Of a stretch of 64,000 bases of DNA, positions 8,975-17,761 are shown piece after piece. This stretch comes from Bradyrhizobium sp. Ai1a-2 (GTDB lineage: Bacteria > Pseudomonadota > Alphaproteobacteria > Rhizobiales > Xanthobacteraceae): the NCBI RefSeq assembly GCF_000426245.1, contig NZ_AUEZ01000034.1:28591-92590 (forward strand), in the 5' to 3' direction. Each line of letters opens with the position of its first letter. Position 1 is the stretch's first letter. Both the position numbers and the translations under genes were made by a program. Under the pieces are notes generated by a model, which saw only the letters and a program-made list of their open reading frames with translations, did no database searches and was not told where the DNA came from.

Positions 8975-9628
8975 ATGCAAGTGATGCAAGATACGCCGAA
9001 ACTGGCCACAAGAATATTGATAGTCGACGACCACCCGGTCGTGTTGTCCGGGTGCAGGTCCCTATTCGCCTCCGATAGTTCCGTGAAGATCGAGGAGGCC
9101 ACCGACGCCAAGTCGGGCCACCGGGCCTATGTCAGCAAGAAGCCCGATGTCACCGTGATCGACATCAACCTCCCGGACGTTTCCGGCTTCGAGTTGATGC
9201 GCCGGATCCGCAAGGAAGATCCGGAAGCCAAGATCATCATGTTCAGCATGAATGACGATCCGGCCTTCGTGGTCCGCGCGGTGGAAGCGGGTGCGCAGGG
9301 CTATGTCTCGAAGACCGACGACCCCAGGGTGTTCGTGAAAGCTGTCCGCAAGGTCGCGGCAGGGGACAATTTCATATCGCCGCATCTTGCCGAGGCCGTG
9401 ACCTTTTCGGGCGCCGCCATCAAGGCCAATCCGGCCTCGCTGATGTCGCCGCGCGAGCTGGAAATCCTGCGGCTGCTTGGCCGGGGTGACAAGATCGGCG
9501 AGGTCGCCGCAGCGCTCAACATCTCCTACAAGACCGTCGCCAACACCACCTCGCTTCTGAAGCAGAAGCTCGGCGCCAAGAATCATTCCGACCTGATCCG
9601 TATCGCCGTCGAAATGGCGTTGGGTTGA
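8975..9628 (+). CDS. NarL/FixJ-type response regulator
   Basis: 217 residues, receiver domain followed by a LuxR-type HTH. Receiver residues: the IVDDHPVV acidic pair, the phospho-Asp in TVIDINLPDVSG, and the switch Lys in YVSKTDDP. The HTH is LSPRELEILRLLGRGDKIGEVAAAL-like (about 155-205). ATG 8975 is used; ATG 8984 is equally possible. Its partner is the divergent kinase at 7570-8901. It lies downstream of the oxidase cluster, but nothing in the sequence links it to oxidase control. Confidence 0.9.
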   Translation: MQVMQDTPKLATRILIVDDHPVVLSGCRSLFASDSSVKIEEATDAKSGHRAYVSKKPDVTVIDINLPDVSGFELMRRIRKEDPEAKIIMFSMNDDPAFVVRAVEAGAQGYVSKTDDPRVFVKAVRKVAAGDNFISPHLAEAVTFSGAAIKANPASLMSPRELEILRLLGRGDKIGEVAAALNISYKTVANTTSLLKQKLGAKNHSDLIRIAVEMALG

Positions 9629-9667
9629 TTTTTTGGGGCTGATTTTTTGGGCTGATTTTGCGGAACT

Positions 9668-9689
9668 GGTCGCGCCCGAAGGCGCGACC
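9668..9689. other. Perfect 9-bp hairpin between convergent genes
   Basis: GGTCGCGCC-CGAA-GGCGCGACC, a perfect stem with a four-base loop, about 40 bases after the response regulator stop. It is preceded by a short T-rich direct repeat (GATTTTTTGGG twice, 9629-9658). There is no T-run after the hairpin on the plus strand; read on the minus strand it is followed by A/G-rich sequence. It may end transcription weakly from either side. Confidence 0.5.
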
Positions 9690-9773
9690 GTTCCCATCAC
9701 CTGCATTCGCTTCTGCCGGGGCAATTCGGAAACAGCAGGGCGACACAGGCGATTCCTGGAGCTTGGGGCTCGA

Positions 9774-9807
9774 AAACGCTCTGGTTCCTAAAACGCTCTG
9801 GTTCCTA
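9774..9807. repeat. 17-bp perfect tandem duplication over a stop codon
   Basis: The unit AAACGCTCTGGTTCCTA occurs at 9774-9790 and again at 9791-9807. The right copy contains the stop codon (CTA, read TAG on the minus strand) of the small secreted protein at 9805-10050. Confidence 0.9.
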
Positions 9808-10050
9808 GTAATAGCGACGATGGCGCCAGCCGTAGTGGTGCCCGCGGCCGCGATACCAGCCGTAGTGATGCCCGCGGCCACCTCTGTGCCCCCATCCATG
9901 TCCACGTCCGTGTCCATGTCCACCCCTGACCTGGATCAGCGCGTCGTCCGTGGTCGCCATTGGCGCGATGCCGAGCCTTGCCGAGGCCGATGCGGTCAGC
10001 CCGAGCATCGACACCAGAAGCGCGGCGCCGATCAACAGAATCCGTTTCAT
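9805..10050 (-). CDS. Small secreted His/Gly/Arg-rich protein
   Basis: An 81-residue frame starts MKRILLIGAALLVSML with a clear signal peptide (cleavage near ASARL, about 25). The mature part is short and made of GHGRGHGWGH and RGRGHHYGW-type repeats ending in HRRYY. Proteins of this composition are frequent in Bradyrhizobium and may bind metal or nucleic acid, but no function is established. The ATG at 10050 is favoured over longer upstream frames because it places the signal peptide at the N terminus. Nearest plus-strand neighbour is the response regulator, convergent. Confidence 0.75.
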   Translation of the reverse strand: MKRILLIGAALLVSMLGLTASASARLGIAPMATTDDALIQVRGGHGHGRGHGWGHRGGRGHHYGWYRGRGHHYGWRHRRYY

Positions 10051-10463
10051 GATCTTTCTTTCCTCCCTGTGGCCGAGCGTCGGCCACGCCGGTAATCGTT
10101 GTGCCTCGATGGCGGACATAAACGGGAAAAAGCGGTAGTGGTTCCGACGCGTCAGAGATCGGGAGCGATCGAATCTTGCTGGCAGGTCCTGCTCCACCAG
10201 CCTGTCGAAAGGCGCGAAAAGCAACGACGATGCAACTGTGGTTGCGTAAGCCATCGGTGGATTGATGCATCTCAGCGCGCTCGACGATGCACGTTTGTCT
10301 GGCCGACCCGCCAGCCGTGCTTTGCGGCAGCGCCGCACAAGAAGCGGTTTCCCCTTGGCCAGAAAACCCTTTATGGTGGCACTTCGAGTCCGCCCAGCGA
10401 GAACTCGATAAATTCCATAATATCAAGGGCTTAAGATAAAGGCTTAGGCCTTTGGAGGGTGGT
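10051..10463. other. Intergenic region upstream of thrC
   Basis: About 410 bases without a supported gene. It contains the upstream region of the small secreted protein (minus) and of thrC (plus). The stretch 10408-10450 is AT-richer and holds a near-repeat, AGGGCTTAAGATAAAGGCTTAGG, split here as AGGGCTTA and AAGGCTTA. A strong Shine-Dalgarno (GGAGGG, 10455-10460) precedes the thrC start. Confidence 0.5.
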
Positions 10464-11882
10464 TTGACGCGGTATGTTTCGACCCGGGGAGAGGCCCCGG
10501 CTCTCGGTTTCTGTGATGTGATGCTGACCGGGCTTGCCCGCGACGGCGGTCTCTACGTGCCCGAAAGCTGGCCGGTCCTGTCGCGCGAAACCATCGCCGG
10601 CTTCTTCGGGCGGCCGTACTGGGAGGTCGCGGTCGACATCATCAGGCCGTTCGCGGGCGGGGAGATTTCGGATCCCGATCTCGGTCGCATGGCGAACGAA
10701 GCCTATGCGACGTTCCGCCATCCCGCCGTTGTGCCGCTCGACCAGATCGGCCCGAATCAATTCCTGCTGGAGCTGTTCCACGGCCCGACGCTGGCGTTCA
10801 AGGACGTCGCGATGCAGTTGATCTCGCGGCTGATGGATCATGTGCTGGCGAAGCGTTCACAGCGCGCCACGATCGTGGTCGCGACATCAGGCGATACCGG
10901 TGGCGCCGCGGTCGAGGCCTTTGCCAATCTCGAAAATGTCGATCTCGTCGTGCTGTTTCCGCAAGGGCGCATCTCCGACGTGCAGCGGCGGATGATGACG
11001 ACGACCGGCGCCGCCAACATCCATGCGCTGGCGATCGAAGGCACCTTTGACGATTGCCAGGCGATCTTGAAGGGACTTTTCAATCATCACGGTTTCCGCG
11101 ACGCCGTGTCGCTGTCGGGCGTGAACTCGATCAACTGGGCCCGGATCGTGGCGCAGGTGGTCTACTATTTCACCTCGGCGGTCGCGCTCGGCGCACCGGC
11201 CCGGACGGTGGACTTCACGGTGCCGACCGGCAATTTCGGCGACATCTTTGCTGGCTACGTCGCCAAGCGCATGGGCCTGCCGATCCGGTCCTTGCGTATC
11301 GCGGCCAACGTCAACGACATCCTGCCGCGCACGCTGAAGACCGGCACCTATGAGGTGCGCGAGGTTCACGCCACGACCTCGCCGTCGATGGACATCCAGG
11401 TGTCCTCGAATTTCGAGCGGCTGTTGTTCGAGGCGAGCCGGCGCGACGCTGACAGCGTCCGGCGGCTGATGGAGCAGCTGAAGCAATCCGGCCGCTTCGT
11501 GTTGCCGGCTGCGATGTTGGCTGCGATCCGCGAGGAGTTCGACGCAGGCAAGGCGGACGAGACCGAGACCGCCGCCGCGATCCGCGCTGCCTGGCGCGAG
11601 GCGGGGGATCTCGTGGATCCCCACACCGCGGTGGCGCTGGCGGTCGCCGACCGCGACAGCGCCGATTCGAGGATTCCCAATATCGTGCTGTCGACCGCGC
11701 ATGCGGCCAAGTTCCCCGATGCGGTCGAGGCCGCCTGCGGGGTGCGGCCGCAATTGCCGGCCTGGCTCGATGGATTGATGACCAAACCCGAACACCTCAA
11801 GGTGATGAAAAGCGATCAGGCGGAAGTCGAAAAGTTCGTATTGTCGGTAAGCCGCGCCGCCAAGCAGGGAGTAACCGGATGA
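10464..11882 (+). CDS. thrC: Threonine synthase
   Basis: PLP enzyme converting O-phosphohomoserine to threonine, 472 residues. It begins TRYVSTRGEAPALGF, the standard start of bacterial threonine synthases, and the PLP-binding lysine is in GPTLAFKD (Lys about 113). The glycine-rich phosphate loop VATSGDTGGAAVEAF follows. I place the start at TTG 10464, because GGAGGG lies 4 bases upstream and homologues start MTRY; the in-frame TTG at 10452 overlaps this Shine-Dalgarno. Overlaps the following peptidase gene by ATGA. Confidence 0.95.
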   Translation: MTRYVSTRGEAPALGFCDVMLTGLARDGGLYVPESWPVLSRETIAGFFGRPYWEVAVDIIRPFAGGEISDPDLGRMANEAYATFRHPAVVPLDQIGPNQFLLELFHGPTLAFKDVAMQLISRLMDHVLAKRSQRATIVVATSGDTGGAAVEAFANLENVDLVVLFPQGRISDVQRRMMTTTGAANIHALAIEGTFDDCQAILKGLFNHHGFRDAVSLSGVNSINWARIVAQVVYYFTSAVALGAPARTVDFTVPTGNFGDIFAGYVAKRMGLPIRSLRIAANVNDILPRTLKTGTYEVREVHATTSPSMDIQVSSNFERLLFEASRRDADSVRRLMEQLKQSGRFVLPAAMLAAIREEFDAGKADETETAAAIRAAWREAGDLVDPHTAVALAVADRDSADSRIPNIVLSTAHAAKFPDAVEAACGVRPQLPAWLDGLMTKPEHLKVMKSDQAEVEKFVLSVSRAAKQGVTG

Positions 11883-13168
11883 GCGTTGAGGTCACCAAGC
11901 TGCCGTCCGGACTGACCGTCGTCACCGACACCATGCCGCATCTGGAGACGGCCGCGCTCGGCGTGTGGGCCGGCGTCGGCGGACGCGACGAGAAGCCGAA
12001 CGAGCACGGGATCTCGCACCTGCTCGAACACATGGCGTTCAAGGGCACGACGCGCCGTTCCTCCCGGGAGATCGTCGAGGAGATCGAGGCCGTGGGCGGC
12101 GATCTCAACGCCGGCACCTCGACCGAGACCACGGCCTACTACGCGCGCGTAATGAAGGCAGACGTATCGCTGGCGCTCGACGTGCTTGCCGACATCCTCG
12201 CCAATCCCTCCTTCGTGCCTGATGAGCTCGAGCGCGAGAAGAGCGTTATCGTGCAGGAAATCGGCGCGGCGCAGGATACGCCCGACGACGTCGTGTTCGA
12301 GCACCTGAACGAGCTCTGCTATCCCGACCAGCCGATGGGCCGCTCCCTGCTCGGCACCGCCAAGACGCTGAAGGGGTTCGACCGCGACATGCTGCGGGGC
12401 TATCTCGCAACCCACTACCGCGGGCCCGATATGGTGATCGCGGCTGCCGGCGCGGTGGACCACAAGCGGATTGTCGAAGACGCTGCGCAAAAGTTCGCAA
12501 GCTTCGATGCGGCGGCGGCGCCGAAGCCGCTGCCGGCGATGTTCGGCAAGGGCGGTTCCCGCGTCGTGCATCGCGATCTCGAACAGGCGCATCTGACGCT
12601 GGCGCTGGAAGGCGTGCCGCAGACCGACGCCTCGCTGTTCTCGCTGCAGGTGTTCACGAACACGCTCGGCGGCGGGATGTCGTCGCGGCTGTTCCAGGAG
12701 GTGCGGGAGAAGCGGGGACTGTGCTACTCGATCTACACGTTCCACGCCCCCTATAGCGATACCGGCTTTTTTGGCCTCTACACCGGCACCGACCCGTCGG
12801 ATGCGCCGGAAATGATGGAAGTGATCGTGGACGTGATCAACGAGGCCGTGGAGACCCTGACCGAGGCCGAGGTCGCCCGCGCCAAGGCGCAGATGAAGGC
12901 AGGGCTGTTGATGGCGCTGGAGAGCTGTTCCTCCCGTGCCGAGCAGTTGGCACGGCATGTGCTAGCCTATGGCAGGCCGCTGACGGTGGACGAACTGGTC
13001 GGTCGGATCGATTCGGTAAGCGTCGACTCGACCCGCGATGCCGCCCGTGCGCTGCTCGCGCGCAGCCGGCCGGCCGTGGTGGCGCTCGGCAGCGGCAGAG
13101 GTCTGGACACGGCGGTGTCTTTTGCGGAAGGATTAACTCGGTCGAAGGCGAAGACGCTCCTGCACTAG
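11879..13168 (+). CDS. M16 family zinc metallopeptidase (mitochondrial processing peptidase-like)
   Basis: 429 residues, two tandem M16 domains as in the beta subunit of mitochondrial processing peptidase. The inverted zinc motif HLLEHMAFKGT (about 46-56) is present with the distal Glu in the ETTAYYARV/EREKSVIVQEI region. The C-terminal half keeps the GMSSRLFQEVREKRGLCYSI motif. Physiological substrate unknown. Translationally coupled to thrC (ATGA overlap), an arrangement seen in other Bradyrhizobiaceae. Confidence 0.93.
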   Translation: MSVEVTKLPSGLTVVTDTMPHLETAALGVWAGVGGRDEKPNEHGISHLLEHMAFKGTTRRSSREIVEEIEAVGGDLNAGTSTETTAYYARVMKADVSLALDVLADILANPSFVPDELEREKSVIVQEIGAAQDTPDDVVFEHLNELCYPDQPMGRSLLGTAKTLKGFDRDMLRGYLATHYRGPDMVIAAAGAVDHKRIVEDAAQKFASFDAAAAPKPLPAMFGKGGSRVVHRDLEQAHLTLALEGVPQTDASLFSLQVFTNTLGGGMSSRLFQEVREKRGLCYSIYTFHAPYSDTGFFGLYTGTDPSDAPEMMEVIVDVINEAVETLTEAEVARAKAQMKAGLLMALESCSSRAEQLARHVLAYGRPLTVDELVGRIDSVSVDSTRDAARALLARSRPAVVALGSGRGLDTAVSFAEGLTRSKAKTLLH

Positions 13169-13235
13169 GGCATGATCCGGACCCCGAGGGCCGCGTGAGC
13201 GCAACTCGGTTTCCGGTTTTTCGAGGATCATGCCC
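13168..13235. repeat. Intergenic palindromic repeat (GGGCATGATCC family)
   Basis: Arms GGGCATGATCC (13168-13178) and GGATCATGCCC (13225-13235) are perfect inverse copies and enclose about 46 bases. Related elements in this window lie at 39466-39535 and about 33081-33117. The arrangement matches the repetitive extragenic palindromes common in Bradyrhizobium. Confidence 0.75.
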
Positions 13236-13282
13236 GAACCGGTAGACAGGCAGGCCCGATAGCGGGCGGGGAGTTCAAGGGC

Positions 13283-13870
13283 ATGGCCCTGTTTCGTTTG
13301 CCATCCAGCGGACCGGCTGCACTGATGCCGCGCGGTCACGGCCTGCTGCTACGCGCACCGCAAATGGCCGACTTTCCGCAGTGGGCGCAATTGCGCGAAT
13401 TGAGCCGCGCCTATCTCACGCCTTGGGAGCCGATCTGGCCGTCCGATGATTTGACCCGGGCCGGCTTCCGCCGCCGCCTCCGCCGTTACGCCGAGGACAT
13501 CGCCACCGACCGCTCCTACCCCTTCATCATCTTCCGCGAGGTGGACGGCGTGATGATTGGTGGCATCACGCTTGCCAATGTCCGCCGTGGCATCGTGCAG
13601 GCCGGCACCATCGGCTATTGGGTCGGCGAGCCCTATGCACATCGGGGCTACATGACCACGGCGCTACGGGTGCTGCTGCCCTCGCTGTTCGGCGAGCTCA
13701 ATCTGCACCGTATCGAGGCCGCCTGCATCCCCTCCAACGCGCCCTCGATTCGCGTCCTGGAGAAATGCGGATTCACCCGCGAGGGCCTGGCGCGGCGCTA
13801 TCTGTGCATCAATGGCATCTGGCAGGATCACCTGCTGTTTGGCCTGTTGCATGAGGATTTCCGGGGGTAG
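13283..13870 (+). CDS. GNAT N-acetyltransferase (RimJ/RimL-like)
   Basis: 195 residues with the RimJ/RimL acetyltransferase fold. Features are HGLLLRAPQMADFPQW at the N terminus, GGITLANVRRG, the acetyl-CoA loop GYWVGEPYAHRGYMTTAL (about 112-129) and the C-terminal ACIPSNAPSIRVLEKCGF motif. The family modifies N-terminal amines of ribosomal or other proteins. ATG 13283 is preceded by GGGGAG. Same strand as the thrC/M16 pair but separated by a palindromic repeat, so probably a separate transcript. Confidence 0.88.
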   Translation: MALFRLPSSGPAALMPRGHGLLLRAPQMADFPQWAQLRELSRAYLTPWEPIWPSDDLTRAGFRRRLRRYAEDIATDRSYPFIIFREVDGVMIGGITLANVRRGIVQAGTIGYWVGEPYAHRGYMTTALRVLLPSLFGELNLHRIEAACIPSNAPSIRVLEKCGFTREGLARRYLCINGIWQDHLLFGLLHEDFRG

Positions 13871-14050
13871 GGCATTCGGTTCCGATTGAACTAGAACCGA
13901 GGCTCCGGATGCCTGTTTTGACGTGGTTTCTTCAGACGAACCGCATCCGCTTCGCTCAAAAACGCTCTCGTACCCGGGCCTTGGCGCCTTGGGTTCGCCG
14001 CCATTGCGCTGCTATAACGCCGCCCGGGAAATGGGATGGCAGGGATTCGC

Positions 14051-14701
14051 ATGGCAAGACATCGTGTGATCAGGGCCGCGACCGCCTCTGTGGTGGTGGC
14101 CGCGCTCGGTTGCGGCGCTGTGGCCGCGCCGGCGGCGGCACAGTCATTGACCGATCGCTTCAAGAGCCTGTTCGGCGGCAGCAAGTCCGAGGAGCCGGCT
14201 GAAAAGCCAGCGGCGCCGCCCGCAGAGGGCCAGAGCAGCCAATCGGACGTCCTCTGTCCGCCGGTGGCGATCCGGTCCGGGGCCTCGACTTACGCGGTAG
14301 GGGCGCCTGGCAAGGAGCCGGTCGGCAGCGACCTGCGGTTCCAGGCGACGATCACCCGCACTGCCCGCGAATGCGCGCTCAACGGCAACGATATCACGGC
14401 GCGAATCGGCATCCAGGGCCGGATCATCGTCGGTCCCGCCGGCGCACCACCGACCGTCCAGGTGCCGCTGCGCGTCGCCGTTGTGCAAGGCGGCGTCTCG
14501 GAAAAGACGATTGCGACCAAGGCCTATCAGACCACGGTCACGATGGGCGAATCCGGCAGCGAACCCTTTACGCTGGTGGCCGAGGATCTGATCTTTCCGG
14601 CGCCCTCGGCCGACGTTGCCGAGAACTACGTCTTCTACATCGGCTTTGACCCGCAGGCCCTGAAGCCCGAGCCAAAGCCGAAGGCCGTGAGGAAGAAGTA
14701 G
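14051..14701 (+). CDS. Secreted hypothetical protein
   Basis: 216 residues starting MARHRVIRAATASVVVAALG, with a signal peptide to about AAAQS (30). A Pro/Glu-rich linker (EEPAEKPAAPPAEGQSS) leads into a beta-rich domain with cysteines in DVLCPP and ARECAL. ATG 14051 has AGGGA 6 bases upstream; ATG 14036 is an alternative. I do not recognise a named domain. Such proteins occur conserved next to rimJ-like genes in Bradyrhizobium, but the function is unknown. Confidence 0.7.
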   Translation: MARHRVIRAATASVVVAALGCGAVAAPAAAQSLTDRFKSLFGGSKSEEPAEKPAAPPAEGQSSQSDVLCPPVAIRSGASTYAVGAPGKEPVGSDLRFQATITRTARECALNGNDITARIGIQGRIIVGPAGAPPTVQVPLRVAVVQGGVSEKTIATKAYQTTVTMGESGSEPFTLVAEDLIFPAPSADVAENYVFYIGFDPQALKPEPKPKAVRKK

Positions 14702-14730
14702 CGGAGGGCTGCGCGGCCCGCGCGCGGAGC

Positions 14731-14832
14731 CCGTTATACCCCGCGAAGGCGGGGTATCCAGTAAGCGGCGGCCTCTCGGCTCAATCGCAGGGCTCAGTGG
14801 TTACTGGAGCGCCCGCCTTCGCGGGCGATGAC
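14731..14832. repeat. Pair of GC-rich inverted repeats
   Basis: The left hairpin TACCCCGCGAAGGCGGGGTA and the right hairpin around GCCCGCCTTCGCGGGC share the core CGCCTTCGCGG in opposite orientation. The overall look is of an extragenic palindromic element of the rhizobial type. It lies between the secreted protein gene and the convergent atp operon. Confidence 0.6.
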
Positions 14833-14847
14833 GAGAAACGAAAGACA

Positions 14848-14888
14848 AAAAAGCCGGCGCGATCATCTCGCGCCGGCTTTTTGTTTTT
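14848..14888. terminator. Bidirectional rho-independent terminator after the F0 operon
   Basis: Stem AAGCCGGCGCGA / TCGCGCCGGCTT around loop TCATC, flanked by A-run on the left (AAAAAA) and T-run on the right (TTTTTGTTTTT). Ends the minus-strand atp operon and can also stop plus-strand transcription. Confidence 0.88.
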
Positions 14889-14901
14889 GCGTTGAAGCCG
14901 C

Positions 14902-15387
14902 TCAGTTCAGCTTGGAACGAACCTCGGCGATTCCCTTGGCCAGAAGGTCGTCGGCGACGGAGCCCTTGACCGACTGCGACAGGACGGTGGACGCCGCCGT
15001 TACGGCGGCATCCGCCGCGGCCGCACGGACATCCGCCAAAGCCTGGGCTTCGGCGAGCGCGATCTTGTTCTCGGCGGTCTTGGTTCGCCGGGCGACAAAA
15101 TCTTCCATCTTCGCCTTGGCCTCAGTCGCGATGCGTTCGGCATCGGCCTTGGCGCTCGCGACGATTTCCTCCGCCTCGCGCTCGGCGGTCGTGCGCTTGG
15201 CCTTGTATTCGGCGAGCAGCTTTGCGGCCTCTTCCTTCAGACGGCGAGCGTCGTCGAGTTCGGCCTTGATGCGTTCGCTGCGGTTGTCCAGCGCCTTCAG
15301 CACCGTGCGATGGATGCCGAGATAGGCAAACACCACCATCAGGATGACGAAAGCGATCGCAACCCAGGTTTCCGGTTCGGTGAACAT
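14902..15387 (-). CDS. atpF: ATP synthase F0 subunit b
   Basis: 161 residues: one N-terminal membrane helix (about 5-25, ETWVAIAFVILMVVFAYLGI) and then a long charged helix typical of the b stalk (AKLLAEYKAKRTTAEREAEE). It forms half of the peripheral stator with the b' subunit. Start at 15387 overlaps the b' stop (TGATG), so the two b proteins are translated together. Last gene of the F0 operon; F1 genes are not in this window, as is normal in alphaproteobacteria. Confidence 0.95.
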   Translation of the reverse strand: MFTEPETWVAIAFVILMVVFAYLGIHRTVLKALDNRSERIKAELDDARRLKEEAAKLLAEYKAKRTTAEREAEEIVASAKADAERIATEAKAKMEDFVARRTKTAENKIALAEAQALADVRAAAADAAVTAASTVLSQSVKGSVADDLLAKGIAEVRSKLN

Positions 15388-15956
15388 CAGGCTTGTCCCT
15401 TCAGCGAGGCGTCGACGGCGCTGGTCACGGCAGCGCCGTCCGGCGCCACGCCGGTCAGCCGCTGCACGATCGCAGTCGCCGCATCTGCCGCAATGCCGCG
15501 GACATTGCTCATCGCCGCCGACCGCGTCGCCGCGATGGTTTTCTCGGCGTCGTGGAGCTTGGCCGTAAGCTTGTCCTCCAGCACCTTGCGTTCGGCTTCA
15601 GAGGCCGCGCTCAGCTTCTCGCGGGTCTCGTTGCTGATGGCCTGAGCGCGGGAGCGCGCGGCCGCCAGGTCGTTCTCATAGGCCTTCAGCGCAGCGGCGG
15701 ACTCGTCCTTCAGCTTTTGCGCGTCCGCCAAATCGCCCTCGATCATGTTCTGGCGTGCTTCGATCACGCCGCCGACACGCGGCAGCGCGAAGCGCGACAC
15801 GATGATGTAGAGCGCGACAAAGGCGACAGCCAGCGACACCAGTTGCGAGGCGTAGGTGGACGAATCGAACGGAGGGAAAGCTCCGCCGTGGCCGCCATCG
15901 GCTTCGGTGTGGGCGCCGGCCTTCTGGCCTGATGCTTCGCCATGACTCTCAGCCAT
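15387..15956 (-). CDS. atpG: ATP synthase F0 subunit b'
   Basis: 189 residues: a 35-residue polar, His/Gly-rich N terminus, a membrane helix (about 38-58, SLAVAFVALYIIVSRFALPRVGGVI), then the coiled-coil stator helix. The PRVGGVIEARQNMIEGDLADAQ stretch is characteristic of the divergent b' subunit of photosynthetic and alphaproteobacterial ATP synthases. Named atpF' or atpG. Sits between atpE and atpF. Confidence 0.93.
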   Translation of the reverse strand: MAESHGEASGQKAGAHTEADGGHGGAFPPFDSSTYASQLVSLAVAFVALYIIVSRFALPRVGGVIEARQNMIEGDLADAQKLKDESAAALKAYENDLAAARSRAQAISNETREKLSAASEAERKVLEDKLTAKLHDAEKTIAATRSAAMSNVRGIAADAATAIVQRLTGVAPDGAAVTSAVDASLKGQA

Positions 15957-16013
15957 GGTGTTCTCCTGTAGCTGTCACGGACGCCGCCCGCAGGCGGCGC
16001 AAGAGTGTGCCGC

Positions 16014-16244
16014 TCAGAGCGGAACGAACAGCAAGAGCAGCGCGATCAGCAGCGAGAAGATGCCGAGCGCTTCGGTCACGGCGAAGCCGAAGATCAGGTT
16101 GCCGAACTGGCCCTGCGCGGCGGACGGATTGCGCACGGCGGCGGCAAGGTAGTTGCCGAAGATAACGCCGACGCCGACGCCCGCACCGCCCATGCCGATG
16201 CACGCGATGCCCGCGCCGATAAGTTTAGCTGCTGCCGGTTCCAT
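16014..16244 (-). CDS. atpE: ATP synthase F0 subunit c
   Basis: 76 residues, two-helix hairpin. The GxGxG helix (GAGIACIGMGGAGVGVGVIFG), polar loop RNPSAAQGQ and the proton-carrying Glu in FAVTEALGIF (about 59) are all visible. Forms the c-ring rotor. A second frame over the same bases is a shadow. Upstream sequence CTCCAAGGAG on the minus strand provides the ribosome site. Confidence 0.96.
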   Translation of the reverse strand: MEPAAAKLIGAGIACIGMGGAGVGVGVIFGNYLAAAVRNPSAAQGQFGNLIFGFAVTEALGIFSLLIALLLLFVPL

Positions 16245-16297
16245 AGTTTGCTCCTTGGAGAGAAAGACAGATGTGGGTGGAAAATTCCCCGGACCGC

Positions 16298-17047
16298 TCA
16301 GTGTCCCGGATGAATGGCGTCGTTGAGGTAGATGCAGGTCAGGATCGCAAACACATAGGCCTGCAGGAACGCGACCAGCAGTTCGAGGGCGGTCAACGCG
16401 ACCGTGAGGGCCAGCGGCATCACGCCGCCGAGCCAGCCGACGGCGCCCAGCGAGACGCCGAGCATCGCGACGAAACCCGCGAACACCTTCAGCGCGATAT
16501 GGCCGGCCAGCATGTTGGCGAACAGACGCACGCTGTGCGAGACCGGCCGCAGGAAGAACGACAGGATCTCGATGAACATCACCAGCGGCAGGATGTAGAT
16601 CGGAACGCCGGACGGCACGAAAATCTTGAAGAACTTCAGCCCGTTCTTGTAGACGCCATAGATCAGGACGGTGAAGAACACGAGCAGCGCGAGCGCTGCG
16701 GTGACGATGAGGTGGCTCGAAATCGTGAACGTGTAGGGGATGATGCCCACGAGGTTCGAGACGCAGATGAACATGAACAGCGAGAAGATCAGCGGGAAGA
16801 ACTTCATGCCTTCCGCGCCGGCGGTGCTGCGGATGGTGCTGGCGACGAACTCGTAGGAGATTTCGGCCACCGACTGCAGGCGCCCGGGAACCAGTTGTCG
16901 GCCGCTCGCGAGCATCAACACCGAGATCAACGCCACTGCCACGAGCATGTAGAGCGTCGAATTGGTGAAGGCGATCGTGTGATCGCCGATATGGCCGATC
17001 GTGAAGAGGGGTTCGATGTTGAACTGGTGGATCGGATCGATTTTCAT
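16298..17047 (-). CDS. atpB: ATP synthase F0 subunit a
   Basis: 249 residues, five to six membrane helices. The essential arginine lies in SHSVRLFANMLAGH (about 165), and IHQFNIEPLF at the N terminus and FAILTCIYLNDAIHPGH at the C terminus are typical of alphaproteobacterial a subunits. It provides the two proton half-channels next to the c-ring. Follows atpI and precedes atpE. Confidence 0.96.
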   Translation of the reverse strand: MKIDPIHQFNIEPLFTIGHIGDHTIAFTNSTLYMLVAVALISVLMLASGRQLVPGRLQSVAEISYEFVASTIRSTAGAEGMKFFPLIFSLFMFICVSNLVGIIPYTFTISSHLIVTAALALLVFFTVLIYGVYKNGLKFFKIFVPSGVPIYILPLVMFIEILSFFLRPVSHSVRLFANMLAGHIALKVFAGFVAMLGVSLGAVGWLGGVMPLALTVALTALELLVAFLQAYVFAILTCIYLNDAIHPGH

Positions 17048-17118
17048 CCGCGCGGCTCTTGGTCCCCCGGCTTATCCGCCGGCAATCGAATTACAGATGT
17101 CGTGACTTCCGCCAGAAC

Positions 17119-17490
17119 TTAACGCTTGCCTGAGGCCACGCCTGCAGACCTCACCACGTTGACCACGCCGGCCGTGAAGCCGAGCAGCAGGAACACGATG
17201 AGACCGAACGGCGATGTCGACAGTAGACGGTCGAATCCCCAGCCAATCGCCGCCCCGACGACAACGCCCGCGACCAACTCCGAGGAAAGGCGGAAGCCGA
17301 GCGCCATTGCCGAAGCTCTGGCGGCACCGTCTCCGCTTTCAGTTCCGGATTGATCAGTCCTGATTTTGCGGCTGTCGCGAATTTCGGACAACCGATGATC
17401 CAGACTTCCGAGCCTTGCGGAAAGCGCAGCTTCGTCGGACGACGACTGGTCGCGATTCCCACTTGCGTTGTCGTTTTTGTTTTCCGCCAT
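17119..17490 (-). CDS. atpI: ATP synthase protein I
   Basis: 123 residues from MAENKNDNASG at 17490. Longer frames add an implausible N terminus. A polar N-terminal half with SLDHRLSEIR is followed by two helices (about 62-82 and 88-108), containing GAAIGWGFDRLLSTSPFG, the AtpI signature. AtpI is thought to assist c-ring assembly or Mg2+ supply. It is the first gene of the F0 operon; the promoter should be in 17491-17600, shared with the divergent isomerase gene. Confidence 0.9.
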   Translation of the reverse strand: MAENKNDNASGNRDQSSSDEAALSARLGSLDHRLSEIRDSRKIRTDQSGTESGDGAARASAMALGFRLSSELVAGVVVGAAIGWGFDRLLSTSPFGLIVFLLLGFTAGVVNVVRSAGVASGKR

Positions 17491-17761
17491 GTGGCAGACA
17501 CTAAACGATGCTGCGGTTGATGGAAATTGCGCCGCCACCCTCAAAAGCCGCGCGGACCATACTTACCGTGTCCGATCAAGTCAAGATTGCGTAACAACCA
17601 GTTAGCGCATTGATTCGATTACACTTCTCTGGAGTTATTCCAGATGTCTGCGACCTGTCATCGCAACGCAACAGCTGGCATTCAGGCCGCGGCGGTCTTG
17701 CACCGGTCAGGACGCTCTGTTGGGATGGACGCCTCGTCGCACCAATCCGCTCGGAGCCGCC

